DNA from: Magnaporthiopsis rhizophila
Taxonomy: Eukaryota > Ascomycota > Sordariomycetes > Magnaporthales > Magnaporthaceae
DNA length: 64,000 nucleotides
NCBI GenBank assembly: GCA_003049465.1
Contig: PYSS01000007.1
Location: 62,001 to 126,000 of the forward strand
Direction of reading: 5' to 3'
Part shown: positions 54,966 through 64,000 of the stretch, in pieces
Layout: every line of letters begins with the position of its first letter
How positions within the stretch are numbered: the first letter of the stretch is position 1
The notes under the pieces: generated by a model
Seen by the model: the letters and a program-made list of their open reading frames with translations, nothing else
Told to the model about the DNA's origin: nothing
Database searches by the model: none
Translations under genes and position numbers: made by a program

Positions 54966-57665
54966 CTACCAGATTACACCACCCCCTCTGCCGTCCTTGC
55001 CATCCCACAGCCGAGGCGAGTTGTCTTCGCTAGCCTTGGCATCATTGCCTTCGCCCTCTCCTTCGCCTCCGTCATGCTCGTGTGTTCGCCCTTGCCCCTC
55101 GGATTCTTTTTGGTCCTGCATGATGGTCACAGGGCCTCCTCGACGGCGCTCTGACAGCCAGCGGTCGGTCCACGCCTTCATCCTCTTGCGACCGACCTCG
55201 CTGGCCACGTTGACGGTTGGCACGACCTTCTCGATCTGCAGGCTCATCAGGAAGAGAGCGAGCTCTCGGAAGGAGCTGTGCTCGCTGTACGGCACGCCGA
55301 AGCACATGGCCTCGTTGCTGCTCCCACGCTGCGGCACCAGGTGCTTGGACGTGTAAGCCGGTCTCCACGCGCCACCGTGTAGCAGTGACGTGGTCGCAAC
55401 CGATGACGGCTGCGCATTTACGTTTGCCGCCGTGCCCGCAGGCCGGTAGTTCCAGCCTGAGGGCCGGAAGCCCACGATCCTGCCAAAGTGTGCCCGATAT
55501 GTGGTCAGGTAGTCTGCTAGAGTCTCGGCTCGGATCTCGGCCAGCATTTGCATGTGCACTTGCGCCTCGGCCGGCTTGGACGTCATGAGCGCCGTCAGCT
55601 CTGGGTCGCCCAGCTGGGCAATGATGCGGATCTTGGCAGGCGACGCGAATATCTTGGTCTGCAGCGCCTGCGCGATGGCTTTGCAGATGCGCTCCTTGCC
55701 AATGCTATACGTCCCACAAACCACCAGGAGACGCGAACGTGGGTCGACGAGCGTAGAGAAGGCGTTTGACGGGTCGCTGCCGTCTGCGCTCAACCCGTGC
55801 CCTTGCTTGGGTGATGTCGTGCTGTCGCCGCTCGGAAAAAACCGGCTCAGTGTTTCGTTGGTGGGATTTCCCTGACGGCGGCGCAGGACGTCTGCCCACA
55901 CACCGTCGTCCTTCTCCCGCAGACCGCGGTTCAGCGCCGCGCACAGCTCGGCACACGAGCGGATCACGTCGTCCTGGGGCGGAAAGGAGTAACGGGGGTT
56001 GAGGTAGGTTGTGTCCAGGTAGCATACGTCGATTTTCTGCGTCCTGATCTTGCCGGACGCGGCATCTGTGATCCTGGGCCGCAGCAAGGCATGTTTTGAG
56101 TGGGCCGGGCATGCTCGGAAGTCGCCGCAGTGCAGGATCCGTTGGAGCCTTGGTCTGTCTCCAGGGCGGCCGGGGGTCGTCTTCTCGAACAAGAAAAGCG
56201 AGCTCCCCGGACAGTGGTTGGCGGGAATCATGGTCACTGCCACGCCGTTGGTGCCCGGCACGACGAACCGCTCTTCGAAATCGATCTCGACAACGTACTT
56301 GGCCGCGGTGCGCAGCTGTGATTTGATTAGGCTGCCGGTAACTTTGCTGCAGTAGATGGGACCGTGAGTCCAATTTGCGGTTAAACCGATATAGTGATCG
56401 CTATGAAAATGGCTCAAAAAATAAGCCTTGCAGCCCTCCACGGCGCCGTATCGGAATGCGTCCACGCAGATGGAGAGGCCGGGCATGATCTTGTAAAACG
56501 GACATGTCCGTTCATATGCTTGCCTGCCCCGCGAGGCGTGCTCCGAGGCTGCCGCCGTGGCCCAGGCCGTATCTTCGGCACGACCTGACATGAGCTTCGA
56601 GAAGGCCGAGGTGGTGGCAGACGGCGAGGAGGCAGTTCCTCCCAGACTGATGGGGTTCGCCTGGCCAGGCCTGGCGACGGCTGCACGGGCGAACCGTTTA
56701 CTCACTCGGGACGAATCGACGCCGTCTCCACCGTCTCCGGGCGGAGAGGTCGCGTTGACGGGCTCGCTGGGAGGGCGAGGTAATGGCGTGGGGTTTCCAT
56801 CGAGGCAGCTATTGACATGAACTGTCGCCTGGTCCGCCGTCACGCCAGCCAAACTGACATCGCAGATGGGACAGCAGCTTTCGGCTACTCCGGACTCCTC
56901 TCGCTCCATCGCGGGGTCCACCTGGGAATCTGTACTGTCTAATGCTGCCGCTTCTGCCGCTTCAATCCTGGCCTGCTCTTCCATAAACCTCCTTTCACGA
57001 TCCTCCTCTCCCAAATCGTAGTCATCATTATCGTCATCGTCATAGATACCGTCTGTAGGTGGGACAGTCCCGAACTCATTCGATTCCTGCTCTTCCTGCA
57101 TTAGATTTGGGCCTTGGTCGTGATTTGGCGAGGGAGGAGTGGGCGACAGACTCTTTTCGGAGCTGGGATCCTGCAAGGCTGGTGCAGCGGGCGGTTTATT
57201 TAGCGGCGGCGCCTTGTTGTCTGCGCCATGCTGGTCGTCCTGGTCCTCGACATCCGAATCGTCGAGGAAAGGGCCTTTCCTGCGGGGTTTCTGGGCTGGA
57301 GGCGCCTTGGAGTTTTCGGCCGCGGTCTTACTTTCGGGCTGCCCGGGGTTTGTTGCGAGATCGGTGACGTCGTCGTTGCTTAGCTTCCTCTTCCTGGCTG
57401 GCCCATTAACTTCGTTGTAGCGTGAGCTGTCGCCACCAGCACTGGCGCTCTCCTCGATCTCGTCTGCAGGAGGTAACGAAGAATGCGCGTCACCGACGAA
57501 CAATGTTTCCTCAGGCGCAGGCACCTTCTTGAAGAAGCTCAATATGCTTGCATTTGGTGCAGACTTCTTCTTGGACAAGGGTGATTTTGTCGTCGAAAAC
57601 GGCCTGGCTGCCGTCGAGCGCGATGTTTTGGAGGACTTTGATGTTGCGGGCGCCATTCTTAGCAT
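54966..57665 (-). CDS. PSO2: DNA cross-link repair nuclease Pso2/Snm1
   Basis: Metallo-beta-lactamase/beta-CASP 5' exonuclease acting on interstrand crosslinks. Single exon, 899 aa from MLRMAPATSK, or 896 aa from the second Met (57656), which has the better context. NASILSFFKKV (about 38-48) resembles a PCNA-binding box lacking the leading Gln. A UBZ4-type zinc finger is at C265-x2-C268...H283-x3-C287. The catalytic HxHxDH reads HFHSDH (419-424), followed by MIPANHCPGSSLFLFE and LHCGDFRACP. The beta-CASP part includes DVCYLDTTYLNPRYSFP, SRLLVVCGTYSIGKERI and FGVPYSEHSSFRELALFL. Acidic linkers fill residues 130-260. The intronless structure contrasts with most neighbours. Divergent from SF3B1. 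Confidence 0.95.
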   Translation of the reverse strand: MLRMAPATSKSSKTSRSTAARPFSTTKSPLSKKKSAPNASILSFFKKVPAPEETLFVGDAHSSLPPADEIEESASAGGDSSRYNEVNGPARKRKLSNDDVTDLATNPGQPESKTAAENSKAPPAQKPRRKGPFLDDSDVEDQDDQHGADNKAPPLNKPPAAPALQDPSSEKSLSPTPPSPNHDQGPNLMQEEQESNEFGTVPPTDGIYDDDDNDDYDLGEEDRERRFMEEQARIEAAEAAALDSTDSQVDPAMEREESGVAESCCPICDVSLAGVTADQATVHVNSCLDGNPTPLPRPPSEPVNATSPPGDGGDGVDSSRVSKRFARAAVARPGQANPISLGGTASSPSATTSAFSKLMSGRAEDTAWATAAASEHASRGRQAYERTCPFYKIMPGLSICVDAFRYGAVEGCKAYFLSHFHSDHYIGLTANWTHGPIYCSKVTGSLIKSQLRTAAKYVVEIDFEERFVVPGTNGVAVTMIPANHCPGSSLFLFEKTTPGRPGDRPRLQRILHCGDFRACPAHSKHALLRPRITDAASGKIRTQKIDVCYLDTTYLNPRYSFPPQDDVIRSCAELCAALNRGLREKDDGVWADVLRRRQGNPTNETLSRFFPSGDSTTSPKQGHGLSADGSDPSNAFSTLVDPRSRLLVVCGTYSIGKERICKAIAQALQTKIFASPAKIRIIAQLGDPELTALMTSKPAEAQVHMQMLAEIRAETLADYLTTYRAHFGRIVGFRPSGWNYRPAGTAANVNAQPSSVATTSLLHGGAWRPAYTSKHLVPQRGSSNEAMCFGVPYSEHSSFRELALFLMSLQIEKVVPTVNVASEVGRKRMKAWTDRWLSERRRGGPVTIMQDQKESEGQGRTHEHDGGEGEGEGNDAKASEDNSPRLWDGKDGRGGGVIW

Positions 57666-58108
57666 GGGCTCTCGTCGCTTTCGAGAGGACGGAAGGAGGT
57701 GTGAATCGAAGAGAGAAAGCGGTAATGGTTTACTCCCAAAGATTTTATTAGTGCTTTTGGGGGGTGGGAAACGGTGTTAAACGGACAACGCGGAGTGATC
57801 TTAGCAGTTGTCGCAGCCAGGCGGCGCTCTACGCGGGGCTAGTCGCGGTATCACGTGCAGCGACCCACCCCAGCTGGCGGCGCCATGCTGCCGTCTTCTA
57901 AGCACGCAAGCTAACTGGGCCGCTGGCTAGAGCTGAGCTCCGCTACCAGGGGAGCCTGCAGCAGCCAAACAGACTCTCAAGCAGCCGCGAAATAATTTCC
58001 ATTTTCCACGAACGGCGCATCACACACGCACGCGATTCCAATCTTCGCACTACAGCTCCCATCTCATTTTTAATGTCAATGTAGCCCAGAAATCCGGGGC
58101 CCAGCAAG
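57666..58108. promoter_or_regulatory. Divergent promoter region PSO2 / SF3B1
   Basis: 443 bp between start codons. It carries CACGTG at 57852-57857. No TATA box is clear. Confidence 0.45.
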
Positions 58109-61100
58109 ATGTCGGACGCCGATTTCGAGCAGATCAAGAAGCTGCAGCAGGAGCGGAATGCTGCAGCGGCGGCCAAGAAGGGCTCCAAAGCGTTCGACCC
58201 GGCCAGCCAGCGCGCCGACTCGTCCAAGGTCAAGCTGAGTGAGGCCTTCGATACCAGCCTGTACGACCGCACAGATGGCGCCGACAAGTTCGCTGGCTAC
58301 CACACTACCCTGCCCGCCGCCGATGGCGATGACGACGACGATGCCATGGCCGACGTCGGCGGCCGGAGCCTCGTCGGCCAGTACACGGCCACGCGCGCCC
58401 AAATAGACGAGTTCGCCCGCGGCTCGGGAGTCGAGGAGGATGACGTCCTTGCCAGTCGCGGCGAGCGCAGCAACAGGATCACCGACAGGGAGACCGATTA
58501 CCAGAAGCGCCGCTTCGACCGCGCCCTCACCCCGACCCGCGCCGACCCTTTCGCCGCCAACCGCCAGGCCGGCGCTGCCGAGGGCAACAGCTACCGCAAG
58601 GTTATGGAGGAGCGTGAAATTGAGCGGGAAGAGGAGCGCGTCCGGCGGGCTATCGAGGCCAAGAGCAAGGACGCGACCAGCGGCGGCGACACTGTCATGG
58701 AGGATCAGCGCCTCATCTCGAAAGACTCCGAGGGCGACAAGGAGAATGGCCAAGATGGCTCGACAGAGGCCGCCGCCGGCCGCAAGCGCAAGAAGAGGTG
58801 GGACGTCGCGTCGGATGACACGGCGGCGGCGCCTCCGCCGGCTCCTGAGGCGGCTAAGCCCAAGCGCTCCAGGTGGGACCAAGCACCCGCTCTGTTGGTA
58901 CCGGGTGCCGCCGAGCCTACGAAGAAGAGGTCGCGTTGGGACCAGGCGCCTTCGGCCACACCGGTAGGACCCCAGGGCCTGGCAACCCCCATCCACCCCA
59001 CGTCGGCGACCCCAGATCTCCCTGTCGGCTTTGGCCCGGATATGCACCGCGCCCACATGGTGCTAAGCGACGAGGAGCTGGACGCTATGCTGCCCGGCCC
59101 CGACGAGGGGTACAAGATCCTAGAGCCTCCGCCAGGCTACGCCCCTGTCCGCGCACCGGCACATAAGCTCATGCAGACACCGGCGCCGGCGACGGGCTTC
59201 GTGATGCAGGACCCCAATAGCGGGCGGGTATCGAGCCAGCAGATGCCCAAGGAGATCCCGGGAGTTGGAGACCTGCAGTTCTTCAAGCCTGAGGATATGG
59301 CTTACTTTGGGAAGCTGACGGATGGCACAAGCGAGGAAGCGCTATCGGTCGAGGAACTTAAGGAACGCAAGATCATGAGGCTGCTGCTTAAGGTCAAGAA
59401 CGGCACACCGCCGATGCGAAAGACGGCGCTGAGGCAGCTGACTGACAACGCGCGCAATTTTGGCGCAGGCCCTCTCTTCAACCAAATCCTCCCGCTCCTC
59501 ATGGAAAAAACCCTAGAGGACCAAGAGCGCCACCTGCTGGTCAAGGTCATCGACAGGATTCTGTACAAGCTGGACGACATGGTCAGGCCATTTGTACACA
59601 AGATCCTCGTCGTCATCGAGCCGCTCCTGATCGACCAGGACTACTACGCGCGGGTGGAGGGTCGCGAGATTATCTCCAACCTTGCCAAGGCGGCGGGACT
59701 GGCGACCATGATCAGCACCATGAGGCCCGACATCGACCACGTGGATGAGTACGTGCGCAACACGACGGCGCGAGCGTTTGCCGTGGTGGCGTCGGCGCTG
59801 GGCATTCCAGCGCTGCTGCCGTTCCTCCAGGCAGTGTGCCGCAGCAAGAAGTCATGGCAGGCGCGGCACACTGGAGTCAAGATTGTGCAGCAGATCCCCA
59901 TCCTGATGGGCTGTGCGGTGCTGCCACACCTCAAACGGCTGGTGGACTGCATCGGGCCCAACCTCAACGACGAGCAGACAAAGGTGCGGACGGTGACGAG
60001 TCTGGCCATCGCGGCCCTCGCCGAGGCGGCCAACCCGTACGGCATCGAAAGTTTCGATGACATCCTGAACCCGCTATGGACCGGGGCGCGCAAGCAGCGT
60101 GGCAAGGGCCTGGCCGGGTTCCTCAAGGCGGTGGGATACATCATCCCGCTGATGGACGAGGAGTACGCCAACTACTACACCAGCCAGATAATGGAGATCC
60201 TGCTGCGCGAGTTCTCGTCGCCCGACGAGGAGATGAAGAAGGTGGTGCTCAAGGTGGTGTCGCAGTGTGCGGGCACCGAGGGCGTGACGGCGGGCTACCT
60301 CAAGGAACATGTGCTGGACGAGTTCTTCAAGAGCTTCTGGGTGCGGCGCATGGCGCTGGACAAGCGCAACTACCGGCAGGTGGTGGAGACAACGGTAGAC
60401 ATTGGGCAGAAGGTTGGGGCGGGCGAGATCCTGGAGCGCATCGTGGTCAACCTCAAGGACGAGAGCGAGCCGTACCGCAAGATGACGGTCGAGACGGTGG
60501 AGAAGATCGTGGCCAGCCTCGGGGCGGCGGACGTGGGCGAGCGGCTGGAGGAGCGGCTCATTGACGGGATCCTGCACGCGTTCCAAGAGCAGAGCGTCGA
60601 AGACGTCATCATGCTTAACGGGTTCGGATCTGTGGTCAACGCGCTGGGGACGCGGTGCAAGCCGTACCTGCCCCAGATCGTCAGCACGATCCTGTGGCGG
60701 CTGAACAATAAGTCGGCGACGGTGCGGCAGCAGGCGGCAGACCTGATCTCGCGCATCGCCATAGTGATGAAGCAGTGCGGCGAGGACGCGCTGATGGGCA
60801 AGCTCGGCGTGGTGCTGTACGAGTACCTGGGCGAGGAGTACCCCGAGGTGCTCGGTTCGATCCTGGGGGCGCTGCGGTCCATCGTGACGGTGGTGGGCAT
60901 CAGCCAGATGCAGCCGCCTATCAAGGACCTGCTGCCGCGGCTGACGCCCATTCTGCGCAACCGGCACGAGAAGGTGCAGGAGAACACGATCGACCTGGTC
61001 GGGCGCATCGCGGACCGCGGGCCCGAGTCGGTCAACGCGCGCGAGTGGATGCGCATCTGTTTCGAGCTGCTGGATATGCTCAAGGCGCACAAGAAAGGCA

Positions 61101-61789
61101 TCCGGCGCGCGGCTAACAACACGTTCGGCTTCATCGCCAAGGCCATCGGCCCGCAGGACGTGCTGGCGACGCTGCTCAACAACCTTCGCGTGCAGGAGCG
61201 CCAGAGCCGCGTCAACACGGCCGTGGCCATCGGCATCATCGCCGAGACGTGCGCGCCCTTCACGGTGCTGCCGGCGCTCATGAACGAGTACCGGGTGCCC
61301 GAGCTCAACGTGCAGAACGGCGTGCTCAAGTCGCTGAGCTTCATGTTTGAGTACATTGGCGAGATGGCCAAGGACTATGTCTACGCCGTCACGCCGCTGC
61401 TCGAGGACGCGCTCATCGACCGCGACCAGGTGCACCGGCAGACGGCGGCGTCGGTCGTCAAGCACATCGCCCTCGGCGTCGTCGGGCTCGGGTGCGAGGA
61501 CGCCATGGTGCACCTGCTCAACCTGCTGTATCCCAACCTATTCGAGACGAGCCCGCACGTCATTGACCGCATCATCGAGGCCATCGAGGCCATCCGCATG
61601 GCCGTCGGCCCGGGACTGGTCCTCAACTACGTCTGGGCCGGCCTGTTCCACCCGGCCCGCAAGGTCAGGACTCCCTACTGGCGTCTGTACAACGATGCCT
61701 ACGTGCAGGGGGCCGACGCCATGGTGCCGTACTACCCGAACCTTGAGGAGGATGGGCTGGACAGGGGAGAGCTCGGCATCATACTGTGA
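58109..61789 (+). CDS. HSH155: U2 snRNP subunit SF3B1 (Hsh155/SAP155)
   Basis: HEAT-repeat scaffold of SF3b that clamps the branch-site duplex. Single exon, 1226 aa. The N-terminal 350 residues are disordered and carry three RWD motifs (KKRWDVAS, RSRWDQAP twice), the U2AF-ligand motifs known to bind UHM domains. The p14-binding block is followed by IPGVGDLQFFKPEDMAYFGK and then about 20 HEAT repeats to the C-terminus. Near-invariant blocks include GAGPLFNQILPLLMEKTLED, FLSFMFEYIG-type segments, LLPRLTPILRNRHEKVQENT and NRIVGRIADRG-like VGRIADRGPES. The Lys in EQTKVRT (about residue 625) corresponds to human Lys700, the recurrent cancer-mutation site, and is wild type here. Start: MSDADFEQIKKLQQ. 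3.7 kb of uninterrupted coding sequence is unusual in this window. Confidence 0.97.
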   Translation: MSDADFEQIKKLQQERNAAAAAKKGSKAFDPASQRADSSKVKLSEAFDTSLYDRTDGADKFAGYHTTLPAADGDDDDDAMADVGGRSLVGQYTATRAQIDEFARGSGVEEDDVLASRGERSNRITDRETDYQKRRFDRALTPTRADPFAANRQAGAAEGNSYRKVMEEREIEREEERVRRAIEAKSKDATSGGDTVMEDQRLISKDSEGDKENGQDGSTEAAAGRKRKKRWDVASDDTAAAPPPAPEAAKPKRSRWDQAPALLVPGAAEPTKKRSRWDQAPSATPVGPQGLATPIHPTSATPDLPVGFGPDMHRAHMVLSDEELDAMLPGPDEGYKILEPPPGYAPVRAPAHKLMQTPAPATGFVMQDPNSGRVSSQQMPKEIPGVGDLQFFKPEDMAYFGKLTDGTSEEALSVEELKERKIMRLLLKVKNGTPPMRKTALRQLTDNARNFGAGPLFNQILPLLMEKTLEDQERHLLVKVIDRILYKLDDMVRPFVHKILVVIEPLLIDQDYYARVEGREIISNLAKAAGLATMISTMRPDIDHVDEYVRNTTARAFAVVASALGIPALLPFLQAVCRSKKSWQARHTGVKIVQQIPILMGCAVLPHLKRLVDCIGPNLNDEQTKVRTVTSLAIAALAEAANPYGIESFDDILNPLWTGARKQRGKGLAGFLKAVGYIIPLMDEEYANYYTSQIMEILLREFSSPDEEMKKVVLKVVSQCAGTEGVTAGYLKEHVLDEFFKSFWVRRMALDKRNYRQVVETTVDIGQKVGAGEILERIVVNLKDESEPYRKMTVETVEKIVASLGAADVGERLEERLIDGILHAFQEQSVEDVIMLNGFGSVVNALGTRCKPYLPQIVSTILWRLNNKSATVRQQAADLISRIAIVMKQCGEDALMGKLGVVLYEYLGEEYPEVLGSILGALRSIVTVVGISQMQPPIKDLLPRLTPILRNRHEKVQENTIDLVGRIADRGPESVNAREWMRICFELLDMLKAHKKGIRRAANNTFGFIAKAIGPQDVLATLLNNLRVQERQSRVNTAVAIGIIAETCAPFTVLPALMNEYRVPELNVQNGVLKSLSFMFEYIGEMAKDYVYAVTPLLEDALIDRDQVHRQTAASVVKHIALGVVGLGCEDAMVHLLNLLYPNLFETSPHVIDRIIEAIEAIRMAVGPGLVLNYVWAGLFHPARKVRTPYWRLYNDAYVQGADAMVPYYPNLEEDGLDRGELGIIL

Positions 61790-62269
61790 TAATTGGGAGA
61801 AAGGTAAGGGTAACGGGGCACATTGTTGTGTGTGTTGATTACACTTTTTTCCCTCTCTCTTTTCTATTGGGTTTGACGCTCCTTTTGTTTTACTTCTTGT
61901 TCGTCTGGTTCCCCTACAGTGAATGGACGGGAGAGAAAGACAACAACAAGAAGAAAAAGGCTGCGGTTTGAGCATGATGCAACGGCGCTTGGCCCAGGAG
62001 TTTGCTTTATCTTCTCTTTCTTTTTTTTTTTTCTTTCTTTTTTATACCTCTCCCTTGTCGGTCTTCATGTAGAACCTGTTCTGTACCAATTGAAATGGAG
62101 GATAGCGGTGATACATAGAATCCGGCCGCCTGCCCACTAGATAGCGTGTAATATGCATTATGGACGGGTGGATTACGTGTTTTCATGGGGGCCAGAAAAT
62201 GTGGCGGCAGCATTCAAAGAGAGTGAACAATGATGGATGAGCCACAGCAAGCAGCCGGGTAGACTGGTT
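61790..62269. other. Convergent intergenic region SF3B1-UCH
   Basis: 480 bp of 3' flanks with T-rich stretches (about 62012-62044). No gene seen. Confidence 0.6.
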
Positions 62270-63109
62270 TTAGGTGCTCGGGGCGAGAGCAAGCAGACTG
62301 AAGGACCCGCCATCTCCGGGGCCCTTGCGGATAAACTCTCTGACGACGGCGAGGGCGGCCTCACCGAGCATGTCGTCCTCGGTGCCCAGGTCGGCCCAGG
62401 ACACGGGACCCTTGAGATCGCCGTCGAGCTCGTAGATGTGCCCGTCCTTGGGCGACTTGGCAAAGCAGATGTAATGGTGGTCGACCTTGGCGTCGGCGCT
62501 GGCTGGAGCTTCGGTCACGCCGGCCAGGGCGGCGTCCCGGTGGGCGGCGGCAACCTCGCCGTCGGCCTCGAGGGCGCGGGCGCGCGGCTCGACGCCCAGA
62601 GGCCTGCACTTGTCCAGCAGGCGGGACATGATGGAGTCGGGGGCTTTTTTTTTCGTTTCATGGATGTGGGGAGAGTTAGTTGACAGAGAGGGGGAGGGCT
62701 TTCCACGGTCGTGGCAGCTAGATGTTGGTCGACAGATACTGTGTCAAGTAAAATATGTGTGGCACGAACTGATGTGGTCACATGCGCCGTTGGCAAGGGC
62801 GTGCAGCAGGGCATAAAGGCCACAGGCGTTGTAGATGGTCTGGCGGAACCAGACGACGTCCTCGTCGTCGCCGGCCCTGTCGTACGCAGGGCGCCCGTCG
62901 TTTTCCTGGTCCCGCATGCGCCGCTCGTAGTTGTCCTCGGGCGCCGGGAAGGCGAGCACCAGCGCGCGGACGGGGCGGGGGACCAGCGCGAGCAGCTCCG
63001 GCTCGTCCAGGGACAGGACGTCGTGGAAGGCCAGCTCGGGTGAAAGCCCGAGGCGATGGGCCAGACTCGTGAAGACGTCGGGGTTGGACTCGAGCGGGAT
63101 ATATGCCAT
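62270..63109 (-). CDS. Ubiquitin C-terminal hydrolase, UCH-L3/Yuh1 family
   Basis: Cysteine protease that frees ubiquitin from small adducts. Exons 63109-62782 and 62643-62270 give 233 aa, close to UCH-L3 (230). The start MAYIPLESNPDVFTSLAHRL matches the family opening. The catalytic triad is Cys96 in QTIYNACGLYALLHALANG, His166 in DHHYICFAKSPKDGHIYELDG and Asp183 in the same block, nearly the same numbers as in UCH-L3. The intron gives LANGAS|PDSIMSRLLDK, a plausible crossover-loop region, but its donor GTGACC and A-rich acceptor (AAAAAAG) are poor. Residues around 105-115 are therefore uncertain. The SF3B1 3' end faces it. Confidence 0.88.
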
Positions 63110-64000
63110 GGCTGCTGTTATAGTTGGAGATGGGTGCGGTGTGGCGGAAAGGTGAATCAGCCTGAGTTTGTGTTTGATATTTGCTTCGTGGACTTGTGTG
63201 AGTGAAGCGTTTGTCGACTGTCCGGCAGGCGCCCCACCTCAAGCCCGCCGGGCATTCATCACGCTGTCAGCAAGAATCACCATGTTCGGTTTTGAGCTTA
63301 CATCAAATGACCCCAGATGTCCAAGAGGGTGATCTGGGGAAGCAAATGGCACGCCACACACTCTCTGGAACATACGTGTATTGGAAGGCGTGTCTCTAGG
63401 CTACGACCTATAGTTTATATTGTGTGTATGAACTTGGCGAAGGGCGCCTATTCGGTGTAAAAATACCGGACACCCTCATCGCTAGCTAAGCCGTCTGGAG
63501 CTGAGACAGGTGTGACAAAGTCTGCAGTCCGACTTTCCCAATTCAGCACAGGACGTCTTGGAATTGGCTGGTCTTATAGGGGGTTGCTTTCCCCTTTCTT
63601 GTGTAGGATCAGCCTCCTGCCGTATCGTGTTGGGACGAGATACAAGCGATGTCGAATCTGACTGTTTTAAAGCACGGTTGTCGTCAAACCACCGACCATC
63701 ATATAACCCTGGTACAACATAAAATACAAATTCCAATCACTCTTATAAAAAAATAAAAAAAAACGTTTGTCGCTTTTAACCCCTTTCCATTTAGTTTAGT
63801 CAACAATAGGTATATGAGTAACTTCACTCCTGAGCTGAGTCAGGCCAGGTGCCATGTGTCCCACAATCCCAACCCCAGCCCCGTGGGAAGTTCGGTCCAG
63901 AGTGGGGCTCCCCGCATGTATGGGGTCCCGATGCCGAGGTACATTCCAGAGAAGTTGTGACGGCGTACTTCAATGCCAGCTCCTTGCTAATGCCAATCTG
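63110..64000. other. 5' flank of the UCH gene to window end
   Basis: 891 bp. The first 100-150 bp are the likely UCH promoter and leader. The rest is moderately AT-rich (about 63400-63800) with no supportable gene. Confidence 0.5.

Noticed and set aside
58076..59056. 326-aa minus-strand frame over the SF3B1 N-terminus
   Set aside because: Low-complexity Ala/Gly/Val/Leu product mirroring the other strand; no domain.
60074..61513. 479-aa and 333-aa open frames on the minus strand within SF3B1
   Set aside because: Antisense to near-invariant SF3B1 HEAT repeats; composition (His/Arg/Leu/Asp) is that of reverse-translated GC-rich codons.
63855..64000. Short minus-strand frame with NFSGMYLGIGTPYM
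   Set aside because: Under 50 codons, bounded by stops on both sides and unrelated to any family I know.
1..64000. tRNA, dispersed 5S rRNA, CRISPR arrays, intact transposons
   Set aside because: I looked for B-box-like GGTTCGAnTCC words, the fungal 5S start, spaced direct repeats, terminal inverted repeats and transposase or reverse-transcriptase motifs, and saw none. Covariance-model and repeat searches would be decisive.

Overview
The window is nuclear DNA of a filamentous ascomycete, most likely a Sordariomycete. Genes carry short introns (about 50-350 bp, one near 600 bp) with CTAAC/CTGAC-type branch sites. Coding GC is high. Poly(A)/poly(T) tracts and CCTAGG/CTACCTAGGTAG palindromes sit in the spacers. 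The set of single-copy genes (PEPCK, eRF3, ATG13, HSE1, SDC1, FAN1, HAP2, PSO2) is that of Pezizomycotina. I cannot name the species from sequence alone. I see no tRNA, rRNA, CRISPR or intact transposon.

Layout. 0-5 kb: a methyltransferase-like protein (+) converges on an eight-exon PEP carboxykinase (-). 8.7-17.7 kb: eRF3/Sup35 (-) diverges from a Yrb30-type Ran-binding protein (+), followed by a Rad5/Rad16-like SNF2 ATPase (+). 19.8-26.6 kb: ATG13 (+) and the ESCRT-0 subunit HSE1 (+). 27.2-31.7 kb: OGG1 (-) diverges from the splicing factor U2AF65 (+). 33.1-38.4 kb: ribosomal protein uS15/RPS13 (+) converges on the COMPASS subunit SDC1 (-), which diverges from the nuclease FAN1 (+). 41.0-41.9 kb: a conserved fungal protein of unknown function (-). 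42-51 kb: a gap of about 9 kb without a supportable gene, ending at the CCAAT-binding factor HAP2 (+). 53.6-63.1 kb: LSM2 (+) converges on PSO2/SNM1 (-), which diverges from SF3B1/HSH155 (+), which converges on a ubiquitin C-terminal hydrolase (-).

Two functional themes recur. One is genome maintenance: a SNF2/Rad5-like ATPase, OGG1, FAN1 and PSO2, with two interstrand-crosslink nucleases 17 kb apart. The other is pre-mRNA splicing: U2AF65, LSM2 and SF3B1, where the UHM of U2AF65 and the RWD ligand motifs of SF3B1 are expected binding partners. Gene order otherwise looks like ordinary fungal interleaving, and I see no biosynthetic or defence cluster.

Exon structures were worked out by hand from splice consensus, reading phase and protein-family continuity. 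All proposed models close in frame. The least usual observations are a GC-AG intron in the first gene, a PEPCK start codon assembled across an intron, two stop-free frame-preserving introns, a C4 cysteine motif where Rad5-type ATPases usually carry a RING, and two identical CAACCAATCA boxes in the long region upstream of HAP2.
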